A stretch of DNA of 64,000 nt from Bacillota bacterium (GCA_023388195.1 JAEWGR010000130.1:1-64000), one strand, 5' to 3'; positions 24,920 to 34,554 are shown, counted from the stretch's first letter. A program made the numbers and translations. Notes: a model not told the origin generated them from the sequence alone.

Positions 24920-26134
24920 TTATTTATGTTCACCCACCCCGTTGATATTTACATTAACTGAGACGATTACCGGGATGTTGGGAAAAATCTCTTTATCCCA
25001 GCGATCTTTAACTTCTTCCCACTTTTTCGGGTTACTATTTTTAAGCTTGCGGCCAAAAAAGAGAACATCAAGCCCCATATCCTGCTGAACCCTAATCCCA
25101 TGTTCTACCATTTGTTTAACCTCCTGAGCAAACTGGCGCTCCAGCTTTTGCACATAGGCAGGGTTATCACTGGCATGAGCATGGGACTCAGGGCAGCGCT
25201 GCATTTCGGCAAGATTGCCATACATAGTGATATCCAGGGTATAGTAGATACTGTCTCCGTCCACCTGGGCCCGCAGGCGGGTATCATGGCGGAATAACTC
25301 ATAAACAAAGATATAATCGGGATGGTCGGAACACGGAGTAGTAATTACAGCCCCTTTTTCCAGGCCGACAATGAATTTCTCGGCCATTGTCGTATATTCA
25401 TCAAGGTACGCTGCCAGCTTGCCGGTCTTATCAATGACTGCCGAGCCCCCCAGTTTGATGATATTATCAGACAGTACAACTTTGGGCAAAACCAGGGGCA
25501 GATTTTTGTCAAGGCGCCCGGCTGTAAAACCAACGTCCTGAATGCCGACAATATGAGGATTGCGAAAGTAATTGCGGGCCGCATTGGCCAAAAATATGCC
25601 TGCCGGCTCACCGCTGGGCGGTTTGAACCGAATAACCGCGCCGGCCTCGCCCGGGGTAAGATATAGCCGTGTTCGCCAACGCATCTCATTGTCCCGCAGA
25701 AACCAGTCAAGCAGTTGATCAAGACCACCGGCGGCCAGCGCATCTTCACTAATTACAATAACCTGAATATGCTCCCACGATATGGGTTTGCCCAATTGGC
25801 TGATCATATCCCGCTCCATCTCCAGCAATGACCGGCCGTCATTGGTGATTACATAGGTTTTTATCGGCGATAGGCTGCCCCGGACGGTTTGGCTGGGCTC
25901 AAAATCAAGTAACTCCACACTCATGCGAAACTGCTTGCCACCATAGGGCTGAATAAAATTTCCGGCTGCACTCTCATTGCCGTGAATGGCATCAATGGCG
26001 ACAGCCAGGGCGAAATGACGGTCCTGCAGTTCCCGCTGGTCCCAACAGCCCACCAGCAGCAGACACAGGGCAGTTAACAACATCCAGACTACCAGCTGCC
26101 GGCACACACTAATTGTAAATAACGAGATTCTCAT
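24920..26134 (-). CDS. Spore germination lipoprotein GerC family (copy 1)
   Basis: 404 residues. Lipoprotein signal with lipobox LLLVGC (mature from C30, WDQREL following). It has the Ger(x)C domains: the N-terminal region with HFALAVAIDA and an ETPS-like segment, and the C-terminal region ending FPNIPVIVSVNVNINGVG. It is the C subunit of a GerA-type germinant receptor on the inner spore membrane. Its start overlaps the stop of a second GerC paralogue (ATGA), so both are made together. Confidence 0.92.
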   Translation of the reverse strand: MRISLFTISVCRQLVVWMLLTALCLLLVGCWDQRELQDRHFALAVAIDAIHGNESAAGNFIQPYGGKQFRMSVELLDFEPSQTVRGSLSPIKTYVITNDGRSLLEMERDMISQLGKPISWEHIQVIVISEDALAAGGLDQLLDWFLRDNEMRWRTRLYLTPGEAGAVIRFKPPSGEPAGIFLANAARNYFRNPHIVGIQDVGFTAGRLDKNLPLVLPKVVLSDNIIKLGGSAVIDKTGKLAAYLDEYTTMAEKFIVGLEKGAVITTPCSDHPDYIFVYELFRHDTRLRAQVDGDSIYYTLDITMYGNLAEMQRCPESHAHASDNPAYVQKLERQFAQEVKQMVEHGIRVQQDMGLDVLFFGRKLKNSNPKKWEEVKDRWDKEIFPNIPVIVSVNVNINGVGEHK

Positions 26135-27348
26135 CGGTGTTCACCGATCTGATTAATAACCACATTAACAGACACCACTAACGGAATATAGGGGAATAAT
26201 TCGTCCCAGTGGTCTTTTACCTTAGCCCAGGTTTGTGGATGATAAGCTTTTAGTTTAGCCGAAAAGTTCAGCACGTCACTGCCTAGCGCCTGGCAGCTGT
26301 CTTTGCCATACAATACAAGCCGCTTGACTTCTGCCGCAGTTTTAACCTCAATCCTGCGGATAAATTCGGGATCAGCTGCACCTTTAATTCGGCCCGGAGC
26401 CTGGTATTCCCCCAGATTGCCCCGCATGTTGATGTCCAGGGTAAAATAAATTTGATCACCGTCCACATGGGCATCCAGTCTGGAATCATGCGTAAAGAGC
26501 TCAAAAGCTACCACTTCATCCGGCTCATCTCCCGGCACGGTAATAATCGCCGACTTTTCCGTATTTCTGATTAGTTTTATGCCGGCCACAGCCTGTTCAT
26601 CCGCATAACCGGCAAACTTATCTTTGTTAAATAAGGCCACGCCACTGCTTTTGACAATATTATCGGTCATATCGATGCGAGGAATAACCAGATCCCGATT
26701 ATTATCAAGCATAACACTGATATTGCCTAAATCTGTGCGGGCACCGGCGACATGGATGTTTTTGACATGATTGCGGAGAATATTGGCCAGATAGATGCCG
26801 CCTGCGTCCTTGTTGGGCGGTACATATTCAATGATTTTTCTGGCCTCACCGGGTGTGATAAATACTTTTATCCGCCAGCGCATCTCCGCATCCCGCAGGA
26901 AGAAGTCAACAAGGGGCTTTAAGCCTGCCTTCTGCACAGCAGCTTCACTGATAACAACCGTCTGGATATGCTCAAAATACAGAGGTTTGCTGCTCTGGCC
27001 CAGTATATCGCGAACAATCTCAAACAGGGACTGACCGGTATTGGACAGGACATAGGTCCGCCCCCCGGCCTGCTCGCCGCCCTGCTGTCCCTCCCCGCCC
27101 CCTGCCGGCCGCAGGCGCAAAACCTGCATACTAACCCTATACCGTTTTTCCCCATGGGGCTGAACAAAGGTTTCGTTTCTTTTGGCAGCCTCACTCTGGC
27201 CCGGCTTCGCCCCGGCTTCAGCGGCATCGATGGCGACTGCCAGGACGAAATTCCGGTCCTGCAGTTCGCGCCGATCCCAGCAGCCGCTGACCGATAAGGC
27301 AATAAACAGAAGCAACAGAATGCCAGTCAGCCGTCCTCTAGCTCGCAC
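26131..27348 (-). CDS. Spore germination lipoprotein GerC family (copy 2)
   Basis: 405 residues from GTG 27348, which gives a clean lipoprotein signal (RARGRLTGILLLLFIALSVS, then GCWD). A longer frame to 27381 would overlap gerB by 44 bp. Same Ger(x)C architecture as its neighbour (NFVLAVAIDA near the start, FPYIPLVVSVNVVINQIG at the end) but clearly diverged, with an extra Gly/Gln-rich stretch near residue 95. Tandem GerC genes in one receptor operon are unusual and could allow alternative receptors. Confidence 0.9.
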   Translation of the reverse strand: MRARGRLTGILLLLFIALSVSGCWDRRELQDRNFVLAVAIDAAEAGAKPGQSEAAKRNETFVQPHGEKRYRVSMQVLRLRPAGGGEGQQGGEQAGGRTYVLSNTGQSLFEIVRDILGQSSKPLYFEHIQTVVISEAAVQKAGLKPLVDFFLRDAEMRWRIKVFITPGEARKIIEYVPPNKDAGGIYLANILRNHVKNIHVAGARTDLGNISVMLDNNRDLVIPRIDMTDNIVKSSGVALFNKDKFAGYADEQAVAGIKLIRNTEKSAIITVPGDEPDEVVAFELFTHDSRLDAHVDGDQIYFTLDINMRGNLGEYQAPGRIKGAADPEFIRRIEVKTAAEVKRLVLYGKDSCQALGSDVLNFSAKLKAYHPQTWAKVKDHWDELFPYIPLVVSVNVVINQIGEHR

Positions 27349-28450
27349 CAGACGTCCGCCTCCGTTCGCTCCACCTGGCAAATAAATAGATCAGGGGCAT
27401 GATACCCAGTGATAATATGATCCCCAGCCAGTTGGCCGCATTATCAGCCAATTTGACTAATTCCATCCCGTCCAGCACGGTCGCCCCTACAAATATGACC
27501 GGCGCAACTGCCAGCACCCAGGGCCGGTGATCGGCGAACCCGCTTAGCTTGCTCAGCGTTTGACTGATCACATACACCAATACGGACATGGTATTAAAAA
27601 CAGAGGGAACCCAGGCAATCAGCAGATAGTTTTCTAAACGTTCAATAAAAGTTCCCGGCAATTCAACACTTCTTACTAACACTAATACCGGGTAGGATTC
27701 ATTTTTTACCCCCTCTACCGATAAAACCCCTATTGTTAAGACAACAATAGAAATACTAATCAGCGTTACAAAACCAATTGCCAATAGCAGCGCCAGCGTC
27801 AGGTTACCTTTGACCCTGTTGATAACAGGAAATAATAATAGAATAATTTCATAACCGCCAAAAACCCCCCAGGTGCTGAAAGCGGCCTTGGCAATGCCCA
27901 GCGGCTTATCCGTCCAGAACGGCAGCAGATTCTCCGGCTGAAAATTAAACAGGCCTAATATCCAGATGCTGCCCATCATGAAGGTAGAGATAAAAAAGGT
28001 GAATTCGGTGATCCTGATAATTGTCCCTAAATCCTGCAGGGCACAATAAACAACAACCCCCAGCATGCCCATAATCAGAACGTCATAAGGCGTCCGGTCA
28101 AACATAAAAAAGGCCAGACTCCGGCTTAACTGGTTAAAAATAACCCAGGTAAAGAGCGTAAATAGGCCAACCACTGCCGCAATCACTGTCAGTCCCGGCC
28201 ATTTTCCCAAAAGCCGGGGTAGATAAACCGTGTAATCCTGACCGGGGTAGAGCTCGCTCAGCTTCATCATACCCCAGACGGCAGCAAAATATATTCCGCC
28301 GCTCAGAATTACACTGACCCAGGCAAACTGCTCGGCAAGGGGAACCACCTTACCCGGCAGCCCGATAATCTGGGTACCGAACATGACGGCAGTAATAAAC
28401 ACACCAAACTGAGCCACCGACATTTTATTTTTTGCTTCAAGATTGGCCAT
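27338..28450 (-). CDS. Spore germination permease GerB family
   Basis: 370 residues and ten membrane helices of the APC-like endospore germination permease family. It starts AQFGVFITAVMFGTQIIGLP and contains WGVFGGYEIILLLFPVINR. In GerA-type receptors the B subunit binds the germinant (an amino acid or nucleoside). It overlaps gerA by 14 bp and the GerC gene by 11 bp, so the receptor subunits are translationally coupled in A-B-C order. Confidence 0.94.
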   Translation of the reverse strand: MANLEAKNKMSVAQFGVFITAVMFGTQIIGLPGKVVPLAEQFAWVSVILSGGIYFAAVWGMMKLSELYPGQDYTVYLPRLLGKWPGLTVIAAVVGLFTLFTWVIFNQLSRSLAFFMFDRTPYDVLIMGMLGVVVYCALQDLGTIIRITEFTFFISTFMMGSIWILGLFNFQPENLLPFWTDKPLGIAKAAFSTWGVFGGYEIILLLFPVINRVKGNLTLALLLAIGFVTLISISIVVLTIGVLSVEGVKNESYPVLVLVRSVELPGTFIERLENYLLIAWVPSVFNTMSVLVYVISQTLSKLSGFADHRPWVLAVAPVIFVGATVLDGMELVKLADNAANWLGIILSLGIMPLIYLFARWSERRRTSGAS

Positions 28451-30098
28451 AACCCTTATTATCTCCTTGCCGTTGTTGATCCTGGGCCCCGAATTCGGTC
28501 GGCCTGGTTTTCATAAACTTCTGTGGCAGCCGGACCAGCCCGTCTTTCCAGTCAGACAACAGGTCCACATCCAGTATGCCGCCAATATAAGACTCGCCAA
28601 AATTACGCAGGGAGAACAAATGTACCGTAACAATCAGAATACCTAACATAACCCCATATAACCCCAACGCAGCTGCCAGGCACAGCATGGGCAGCCGCAG
28701 GGATCGCAACGCCAGGCCAAATGAATAATAGGGCATTACATAGGACGCGATGGCAGTCACCGAGGTGACCACCACCAGCAGAGGGTTGACTAGGCCGGCC
28801 TGAACGATAGTCGTGCCAATAACAAAAGCCCCGACCATACTGGCCGCACTGGCAATCTTCTTCGGCAGCCTCGCCACCGCCTCCTGAAACAGTTCTAACA
28901 GCGCTTCCATCATGACCGCCTCCAGGAAGGAGGGAAACGGGGTACGGGCCCTGAGTTCGGCGATGGAAATGGCTAAACCGGTGGGCAGCATACCGGGATG
29001 ATAAGACACGACGGCAATGTAAAGCGCCGGTGTATAGATGGCTATAAAAGCGGCAATATGCCGGGTAAAGCGAATGAGGCTGGCCACTGAGGCCGGCATG
29101 GTATAGTCTTCGACGGCCTGCATAATACTGGCATAAGTTGCCGGCACCATAATGGCCGCCGGTGTATTGTCCACAATAATGCCAACCCTGCCGTCATAGA
29201 TGGCATTCAACACCTTCTCCGGCCTTTCCGTCGAATCCAGTTGCGGAAAAGGGGTCCAGGGATGCTCTACTATGGAATCTTCGATTTCCTTGGACACAAC
29301 CACATGGTCGATATTAATATTTCTTATGCGGCGCTCCACTTCTTCGCTAAGACCAGGCTTAACCAGATTTGCGGAGTAGACGATGGCTACCCTGGTTTTG
29401 CTGCGCTCACCGACTTCAACAATACGGATTTTTATATTAGGGTCTTTGGCCCGGCGGCGAATAAGAACAATATTGTCAACAAGCGTCTCGTTAAACGAAT
29501 CCTGAGGGCCGCGAATATTTTCTTCCACATTGGGCACCCCGATACTGCGCTTGACATGGTGGGGAGCGCCTACCGCCAGAATTTCTGCAAACCCGTCAAT
29601 CAAAACAAGTGCCTGACCGCTCATCACTGCCTCCACGGCATTATCAGCCGAAAGTTCGACGGCGGCAACCGCCACTGTCAGTTTTTCTTCAATGAACCGT
29701 TTCAGGTCAATATTTTTTGCGGCTGCCCGCATAAGCGGTCTGAGAATATTATCTTCCAGGGTAGTAGTGTCGGTCATACCATCTAACGATACTAACAGGG
29801 CCTGCCGCCCGGCTGTTTTAAAAAAACGGAATTTGACGTCATCACAGTCACGAAACACCGTTTGCAGGAGCTTAACATTTTGCGCAAGCGCAGGGGTAAA
29901 CACAAACATATCATCATCCGGAGCCGGAACCGCCCTGATGGCGGCAACAATTCTGGACATATCTTCGCCCAGGGCAGCGCTGTCCTGGGTCAGTTTCTCT
30001 AAAGCAGCTACGCGTTTTTTCAGGGAATCCAGCGCATTAGCCGGCAGGATATCTGATAGCTTACCAAACTGGAACCGCTTATTGTTATTTTTGCCCAC
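28437..30098 (-). CDS. Spore germination receptor subunit GerA family
   Basis: 553 residues from GTG 30098, behind AAAGGGGGG. A large hydrophilic N-terminal domain (about residues 1-285) is followed by about five membrane helices. Family blocks: VVKRSIGVPNVEENIRGPQ-like text (here HHVKRSIGVPNVEENIRGPQ), DGRVGIIVDNTPAAIMVPAT, and RTPFPSFLEAVMMEALLELF in the membrane part. It is the A subunit of the germinant receptor. The preceding 156-residue gene ends 13 bp upstream. Confidence 0.95.
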   Translation of the reverse strand: MGKNNNKRFQFGKLSDILPANALDSLKKRVAALEKLTQDSAALGEDMSRIVAAIRAVPAPDDDMFVFTPALAQNVKLLQTVFRDCDDVKFRFFKTAGRQALLVSLDGMTDTTTLEDNILRPLMRAAAKNIDLKRFIEEKLTVAVAAVELSADNAVEAVMSGQALVLIDGFAEILAVGAPHHVKRSIGVPNVEENIRGPQDSFNETLVDNIVLIRRRAKDPNIKIRIVEVGERSKTRVAIVYSANLVKPGLSEEVERRIRNINIDHVVVSKEIEDSIVEHPWTPFPQLDSTERPEKVLNAIYDGRVGIIVDNTPAAIMVPATYASIMQAVEDYTMPASVASLIRFTRHIAAFIAIYTPALYIAVVSYHPGMLPTGLAISIAELRARTPFPSFLEAVMMEALLELFQEAVARLPKKIASAASMVGAFVIGTTIVQAGLVNPLLVVVTSVTAIASYVMPYYSFGLALRSLRLPMLCLAAALGLYGVMLGILIVTVHLFSLRNFGESYIGGILDVDLLSDWKDGLVRLPQKFMKTRPTEFGAQDQQRQGDNKGYGQS

Positions 30099-30111
30099 TA
30101 CCAGCCCCCCT

Positions 30112-30582
30112 TTAGCGTTCCAGTATACCAACAGCCAGCGCTTTGTTGCTGCGCAAAATTTCTTTTACAGCTTGCGCCTGGGCCTCAGCACAGCGGATCA
30201 GCAGCACAACCTCCCCGCTCTCTGCCCCGGCGGTGCCGGTCAGGGTTATATTCTGCCGCCGTTTTTTCTGAATAATAACCGCTACTGACAGCCAAACTCC
30301 CGTCCCGGCAAACAAGCCAATTAACCCCCACACGATAGGCCCCCAATACCATATAAAGCCATATATTGTCGCCAATACCATAGTAGCCGTGCCAAACGCC
30401 AATGCTCCCCCCAAGAGGCTCGCGCCATCCGTATCACTGACTGAATCAAAGATTTGCACCGAGACCTGCTGACGGCTCAATGGCACCGCTACGACGTTCT
30501 CCTGGCTTAAGCCCGCTTCCGCCAGTTGGGCCAGAGCTACTTCCAGATAGAGGGAATGATTATAGGTTGCAAGAATATACAT
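30112..30582 (-). CDS. Small membrane protein in the ger operon, unknown function
   Basis: 156 residues from ATG 30582. A soluble N-terminal section (ILATYNHSLYLEVALAQLAE) leads into a Gly/Ala-rich double membrane hairpin (ALAFGTATMVLATIYGFIWY, IVWGLIGLFAGTGVWLSVAV). A cytoplasmic tail with a possible ferredoxin-like fold (GEVVLLIRCAEAQAQAVKEI) follows. The layout suggests a regulatory or accessory germination protein. The family is not recognised. It is 13 bp from gerA and 30 bp from the upstream membrane protein. Confidence 0.7.
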   Translation of the reverse strand: MYILATYNHSLYLEVALAQLAEAGLSQENVVAVPLSRQQVSVQIFDSVSDTDGASLLGGALAFGTATMVLATIYGFIWYWGPIVWGLIGLFAGTGVWLSVAVIIQKKRRQNITLTGTAGAESGEVVLLIRCAEAQAQAVKEILRSNKALAVGILER

Positions 30583-30612
30583 AATCCGGCCTTTCATATG
30601 TAACTAGAATTT

Positions 30613-31371
30613 TCACAGGGGCATAATAAAGCCCGGGTCCTGATAGTCGTGTCGGAGAAATTGAGCCTGTTCCCGATTAAACAGCTTGTTATATTCGACA
30701 CAATGCTCATACGCATCATAGACTGCAAAGCAGTATATAGAAGGGAGAAACAACAGCCATTCCGGGTCAGTGGCCAGCGTAACCTGCTGAAACTGGCCGA
30801 GTACAGTCAAATGAACCGCCGGCAAAAAACCGGACTTAAACACGGTTACAAGCCAGGCGACAATGAGCACCAGGGCCGTACTAAGCCTGGTTGTATAGAT
30901 ATGTCCCAGTCCCGGCATCAGCACCGACCAGGCGATTGCCATGTAAGGCAGCCGCTTGTCCAAAAGGTTAATGCCAAGTCCGTTGATAATTTGCGGCCTG
31001 ATACTAAGTGGCTGGTTACGGCTGATAAGCGCCACTTTATTAAGTTCTATTGTCAGACGGTAACTGCACCAGATACCGAGTATATACATTGGGCAATATA
31101 AGAGCAGCCAGCGGGTATCCAGCACGGCCGCACTCATTTCAAACCTGCCGGTAAAAGCATAAATAATGGCTAGATTCAGGTTTGCGTTAATATTAATAAC
31201 AAACTCCCAGATAACCAAAAGATAGCCTTTCATGTAGCTGCCCAACGCAATAAAGCCAAAACCGGGAAAAGCGGCAGACCACCAGGCAACCAGCCCGGGA
31301 GAACGCCGGTGGATAACAGCTATATTATAAAATGCAATATTAGCGCCCTCACGGCGGGCAACTCTGGCCAT
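30613..31371 (-). CDS. Polytopic membrane protein preceding the ger operon
   Basis: 252 residues from ATG 31371, behind GGAAGGAAG. About five membrane helices with two related segments, SAAFPGFGFIALGSYMKGYL and SVLMPGLGHIYTTRLSTALV, each of the form P-G-x-G-x-x-x-x-G/T. This suggests an internal duplication of a small TM2-like module. Polar ends contain many Tyr, Asn and Arg. Not recognised further. It lies between spoIID and the receptor genes on the same strand, hence probably sporulation- or germination-linked. Confidence 0.7.
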   Translation of the reverse strand: MARVARREGANIAFYNIAVIHRRSPGLVAWWSAAFPGFGFIALGSYMKGYLLVIWEFVININANLNLAIIYAFTGRFEMSAAVLDTRWLLLYCPMYILGIWCSYRLTIELNKVALISRNQPLSIRPQIINGLGINLLDKRLPYMAIAWSVLMPGLGHIYTTRLSTALVLIVAWLVTVFKSGFLPAVHLTVLGQFQQVTLATDPEWLLFLPSIYCFAVYDAYEHCVEYNKLFNREQAQFLRHDYQDPGFIMPL

Positions 31372-31423
31372 AACTGTCTTCCTTCCCGGCATTCCCGCAG
31401 ACTTGACTACCTAGGTGCCTGTT

Positions 31424-32398
31424 TTAATTCCAGCGTTTTTCTACTTTTACATCTTTAAAATAATGAGTGATAATCTCTTCCGGCTTTTTACCGGCTTTAG
31501 CCATACTGTTAGCACCCCACTGCGACATGCCGACACCATGACCGTACCCCTTGCCGGCAAAGGTTACGTTGTCTTCACTCACTTCAATCTTACTCACCAG
31601 CATAGATTTTAATTTGGTGCTGTCTAATGCCACCCTGAGTTCAGGCCCTGAAACCTCAACATTTTTATTAACCATGAGCATAGTCGCCCTGCCGGATGGG
31701 CCTTTCTGTGCAATCTGAATACTGCTGATATCATTTACCTGCTTACCGAGCTTATTCATAGCCGCAACCACTGCTTCTTTCGGGAAAACAACGCTCCACT
31801 GCTTGACATCGGCCGGCGCCAGATCATCAGGTGACTGTACTGACTGGATATAGGGCGGTTCGGCATCCCGGTAATTCAGCCCTTCCTTGGCAGTGGCTGT
31901 GATTCCGCCTGCCGATGCATGAAACCAGCCTTTAATGGGTTTTCCCTGGTAGGTAATCACCATACCCCGCGTCATTTCCACCGCTTTTTTTACATTGTCG
32001 TTAACATCTTTGGCACTATAAGCCTGAAACTCCTTAATATCAGTTGAAGCCTGGGTGCCACGCTCAGGAACCCCGCCTTTGCTGTCAATAGCTTCAACGG
32101 TAAATGTACGGGCTATAATCGCCTGGGCGGCCAGCGCCTGTACCGGCCAATCATTTTTCATTTCCCCGGCCACAACGCCAGCAATATACTCTTCCATTTT
32201 CATAGTTTTCTTTTCCCCTGTTTCATGCATAAACACGGTAATCTCCGGTTCAGTCTGGGGGGTTTCTGTTTGGGGGGTTGACGCATTCGGCAGCATCGGC
32301 GAGGTTTCCGGTTTTTTCTGCGGCTGATTATTGCAGCCAGCAAGCGCCAGACACAAAAACACAATCATGGTGAAAAAAACAATACTTTTCCTGTTCAT
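31424..32398 (-). CDS. spoIID: SpoIID/LytB-domain lipoprotein (stage II sporulation protein D)
   Basis: 324 residues. A lipobox LALAGC gives a lipoprotein, followed by a low-complexity linker (TPQTETPQTEPE). The SpoIID catalytic domain has KMEEYIAGVVAGEMKNDWPV with the general-acid Glu, AQAIIARTF and the signature GYGHGVGMSQWGANSMAKAG. SpoIID removes stem-less glycan during engulfment with SpoIIM and SpoIIP. Bacillus SpoIID is anchored by a helix, so lipid anchoring here is a variation. It is divergent from the EAL-GGDEF gene. Confidence 0.92.
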   Translation of the reverse strand: MNRKSIVFFTMIVFLCLALAGCNNQPQKKPETSPMLPNASTPQTETPQTEPEITVFMHETGEKKTMKMEEYIAGVVAGEMKNDWPVQALAAQAIIARTFTVEAIDSKGGVPERGTQASTDIKEFQAYSAKDVNDNVKKAVEMTRGMVITYQGKPIKGWFHASAGGITATAKEGLNYRDAEPPYIQSVQSPDDLAPADVKQWSVVFPKEAVVAAMNKLGKQVNDISSIQIAQKGPSGRATMLMVNKNVEVSGPELRVALDSTKLKSMLVSKIEVSEDNVTFAGKGYGHGVGMSQWGANSMAKAGKKPEEIITHYFKDVKVEKRWN

Positions 32399-32463
32399 CG
32401 TAAAGCCACCTCACTAAACATTTATTCTCTGTTATTATGGCAAATGAAAGCCGGTTACATACA

Positions 32464-32518
32464 TTTCCAAAAAGTTAACACAATCATTACAAAGTTTTAC
32501 CGGTTCCTGCATTATAAT
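32464..32518 (+). promoter_or_regulatory. Promoter with degenerate PhoP box before the EAL-GGDEF gene
   Basis: A TATAAT -10 lies at 32513-32518. 21 bp before it are hexamers TTTCCA (32464), TTAACA (32475) and ATTACA (32486) with the same 11-bp period and distance as the strong Pho boxes of this window. Only the middle hexamer is perfect, so PhoP control is possible but not certain. Confidence 0.4.
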
Positions 32519-32559
32519 GGAGGTAAACGGTACTCGCTCAATCCAGGAGGTATTACTCT

Positions 32560-34482
32560 ATGCCGCTAAAACTGCCGCAGTTAGTAAAGGGCATTTATAA
32601 TAGTATTGCAACGTTCAACACACTGGCACTCCCCACCGGCGGCCTGTCTTTTCTTAGCGGTTCCCAACCGCCCAGGGCGGCGGGGACAGCGGCAGACCTT
32701 GAGGAGGAACTGACAACCATCCTCAGAAATAAAAAAATCACCCCTGTCTATCAGCCTATCGTTAATCTGAATACAGGGGAGATTATGGGCTTTGAAGCCT
32801 TAAGCCGGGGACCGGCAGGCAGCCCATTGCACTATCCACTCGAGCTTTTCCGTGTTGCCATTGCTAATGGCAAATTGCTGGTGCTGGAGCAGATTTGCCG
32901 GGAAGCAGCCGTCAGCCATTTAACCGGCCTGGGCAAAGATCAGCAATTATTTCTCAATATGAATGCCGAGGTTGTCAAAGACCCTGATTTCCGCGGCGGG
33001 CTGACTAAAACCTTTGTCCTCAGGCAAGGACTCAATCCTGCCCAGGTTACGTTTGAAATTACGGAACGTACGGCCATTACCGACTTTGACAGCTTCAGTA
33101 AATCACTCAACCATTACCGGGCCCAAGGCTACAGCATAGCAATCGATGACGCCGGCGCCGGCTATTCCAGCCTGCAGTCCATTGCCGAACTCAGGCCCAA
33201 TTATATAAAACTGGACCGCTCGATCGTCCATGATGTCGATAAGGATCCGTTAAAACAGGCCATGTTAGATGCCATGAACAGGCTGGCTGCCGTTATTCAC
33301 AGCAAGATTATCGCCGAAGGGATTGAGACAGCCGATGAGCTGGCTGTGCTGATCAGCAAGGGAGTTCACTATGGTCAGGGTTTCCTGCTGGCACGGCCTG
33401 CCTTTCCGCCACCTGAAGTATCGCCGGAGGTGCTTGAAATGATTGCCGAGTACAACTTCCAGGATGTGCAGACTAAATCCCGCTCCCGCCGGGGGCTTGG
33501 GGTTAATATAGGCGAGATTGTCGAACAAATCCCTACTATCCAGCCGGCCACGGTTGTCAGTGCTGTTGAAGAAATATTTACACAGGAACAAACCAGCGGT
33601 ATTGTCATCGTTGACGGTCAGCGGCCGGTTGGGTTGTTGATGAAAGACAAACTGTATTATCAGTTAGGAACCAATTACGGCATATCGCTTTATTACCGCC
33701 GTCCGGTCGAGCGGGTTATGGATAAACAGCCGCTTATCGTCGACGCCGAACTGCCGCTGGAGGCAGTTTCCCAATTGGCGATGAATAGGGAGGATTCACA
33801 TCTCTATGATTTTATTATCGTCGTCAGGGACGGGGCTTTTTTAGGGGTGGTATCAATTATGTCCCTGCTAAATAAAATCACTAACCTCCAAATCCGCCGT
33901 GCCCATAACTCTAATCCCCTCACCGGCTTGCCGGGAAATTGGGTGATTGAAGACCGTCTGAAGGAACTTGTCGAGACCGGAGAGCCCTTTGCAGTTATGT
34001 ATCTTGACCTTGACAATTTTAAGGCGTACAATGATAAATATGGTTTTGAGCGCGGCGATAAAGTACTGCTCTTAACCGCGCAGGTGTTAAGCCGCAGTAC
34101 CGGCAAATCCGGATCTGCCGATGACTTTCTCGGTCATATTGGCGGTGATGATTTTATTATAATTACTAAACCCGAAACGGTTCACACTCTTGCCGCCAGC
34201 ATTATTGAGCTATTCGACCAGGAGATCAGAGGTCAGTACTATGCCGATGATTTAAGCAAAGGTTATTTAGAGGTTAAAAACCGCCGGGGGCAGCCAGAAC
34301 ACTTTCCCATCATGACCATCTCCATTGCCGTTGTAAACAACCGGCAACATCGGTTTACCAACTATCTGGAGATTGCGGAAGTAGCGGCTGAACTCAAAAA
34401 ACTTGCGAAGCAGCAGACCGGCTCCTGTCTGGTCTGCGATCGCCGCAGCGCCGCTATGCAGACCAGTCCTCACCCAGATTAA
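32560..34482 (+). CDS. EAL-CBS-GGDEF cyclic-di-GMP turnover protein
   Basis: 640 residues, soluble. The N-terminal EAL phosphodiesterase domain (about 50-290) keeps the catalytic set: FEALSRG, NMNAEV, ITERT, AIDDAGAGYSSL, KLDRSIV, IAEGIET and YGQGFLLARP. Two CBS repeats follow (about 325-440), which may bind adenine nucleotides. The C-terminal GGDEF domain has GGDDF in place of GGDEF and no RxxD inhibitory site just upstream, so cyclase activity is uncertain. Net breakdown of c-di-GMP, perhaps sensing energy state through CBS, is the simplest inference. It stands at the edge of the phosphate island. Confidence 0.93.
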   Translation: MPLKLPQLVKGIYNSIATFNTLALPTGGLSFLSGSQPPRAAGTAADLEEELTTILRNKKITPVYQPIVNLNTGEIMGFEALSRGPAGSPLHYPLELFRVAIANGKLLVLEQICREAAVSHLTGLGKDQQLFLNMNAEVVKDPDFRGGLTKTFVLRQGLNPAQVTFEITERTAITDFDSFSKSLNHYRAQGYSIAIDDAGAGYSSLQSIAELRPNYIKLDRSIVHDVDKDPLKQAMLDAMNRLAAVIHSKIIAEGIETADELAVLISKGVHYGQGFLLARPAFPPPEVSPEVLEMIAEYNFQDVQTKSRSRRGLGVNIGEIVEQIPTIQPATVVSAVEEIFTQEQTSGIVIVDGQRPVGLLMKDKLYYQLGTNYGISLYYRRPVERVMDKQPLIVDAELPLEAVSQLAMNREDSHLYDFIIVVRDGAFLGVVSIMSLLNKITNLQIRRAHNSNPLTGLPGNWVIEDRLKELVETGEPFAVMYLDLDNFKAYNDKYGFERGDKVLLLTAQVLSRSTGKSGSADDFLGHIGGDDFIIITKPETVHTLAASIIELFDQEIRGQYYADDLSKGYLEVKNRRGQPEHFPIMTISIAVVNNRQHRFTNYLEIAEVAAELKKLAKQQTGSCLVCDRRSAAMQTSPHPD

Positions 34483-34524
34483 CAGACAACGCGCCGCTCT
34501 TGTTTGCAGTATTCGTAAGCAATG

Positions 34525-34543
34525 AACGCGGGCGTTTTTTTTT
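34525..34543 (+). terminator. Probable terminator after the EAL-GGDEF gene
   Basis: A GC-rich segment (GAACGCGGGCG) is followed by nine T residues at 34535-34543. The matching upstream arm (ACGCGCCGC near 34488) is imperfect and distant, so the stem is uncertain. Confidence 0.35.
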
Positions 34544-34554
34544 ACATAGCAGAA

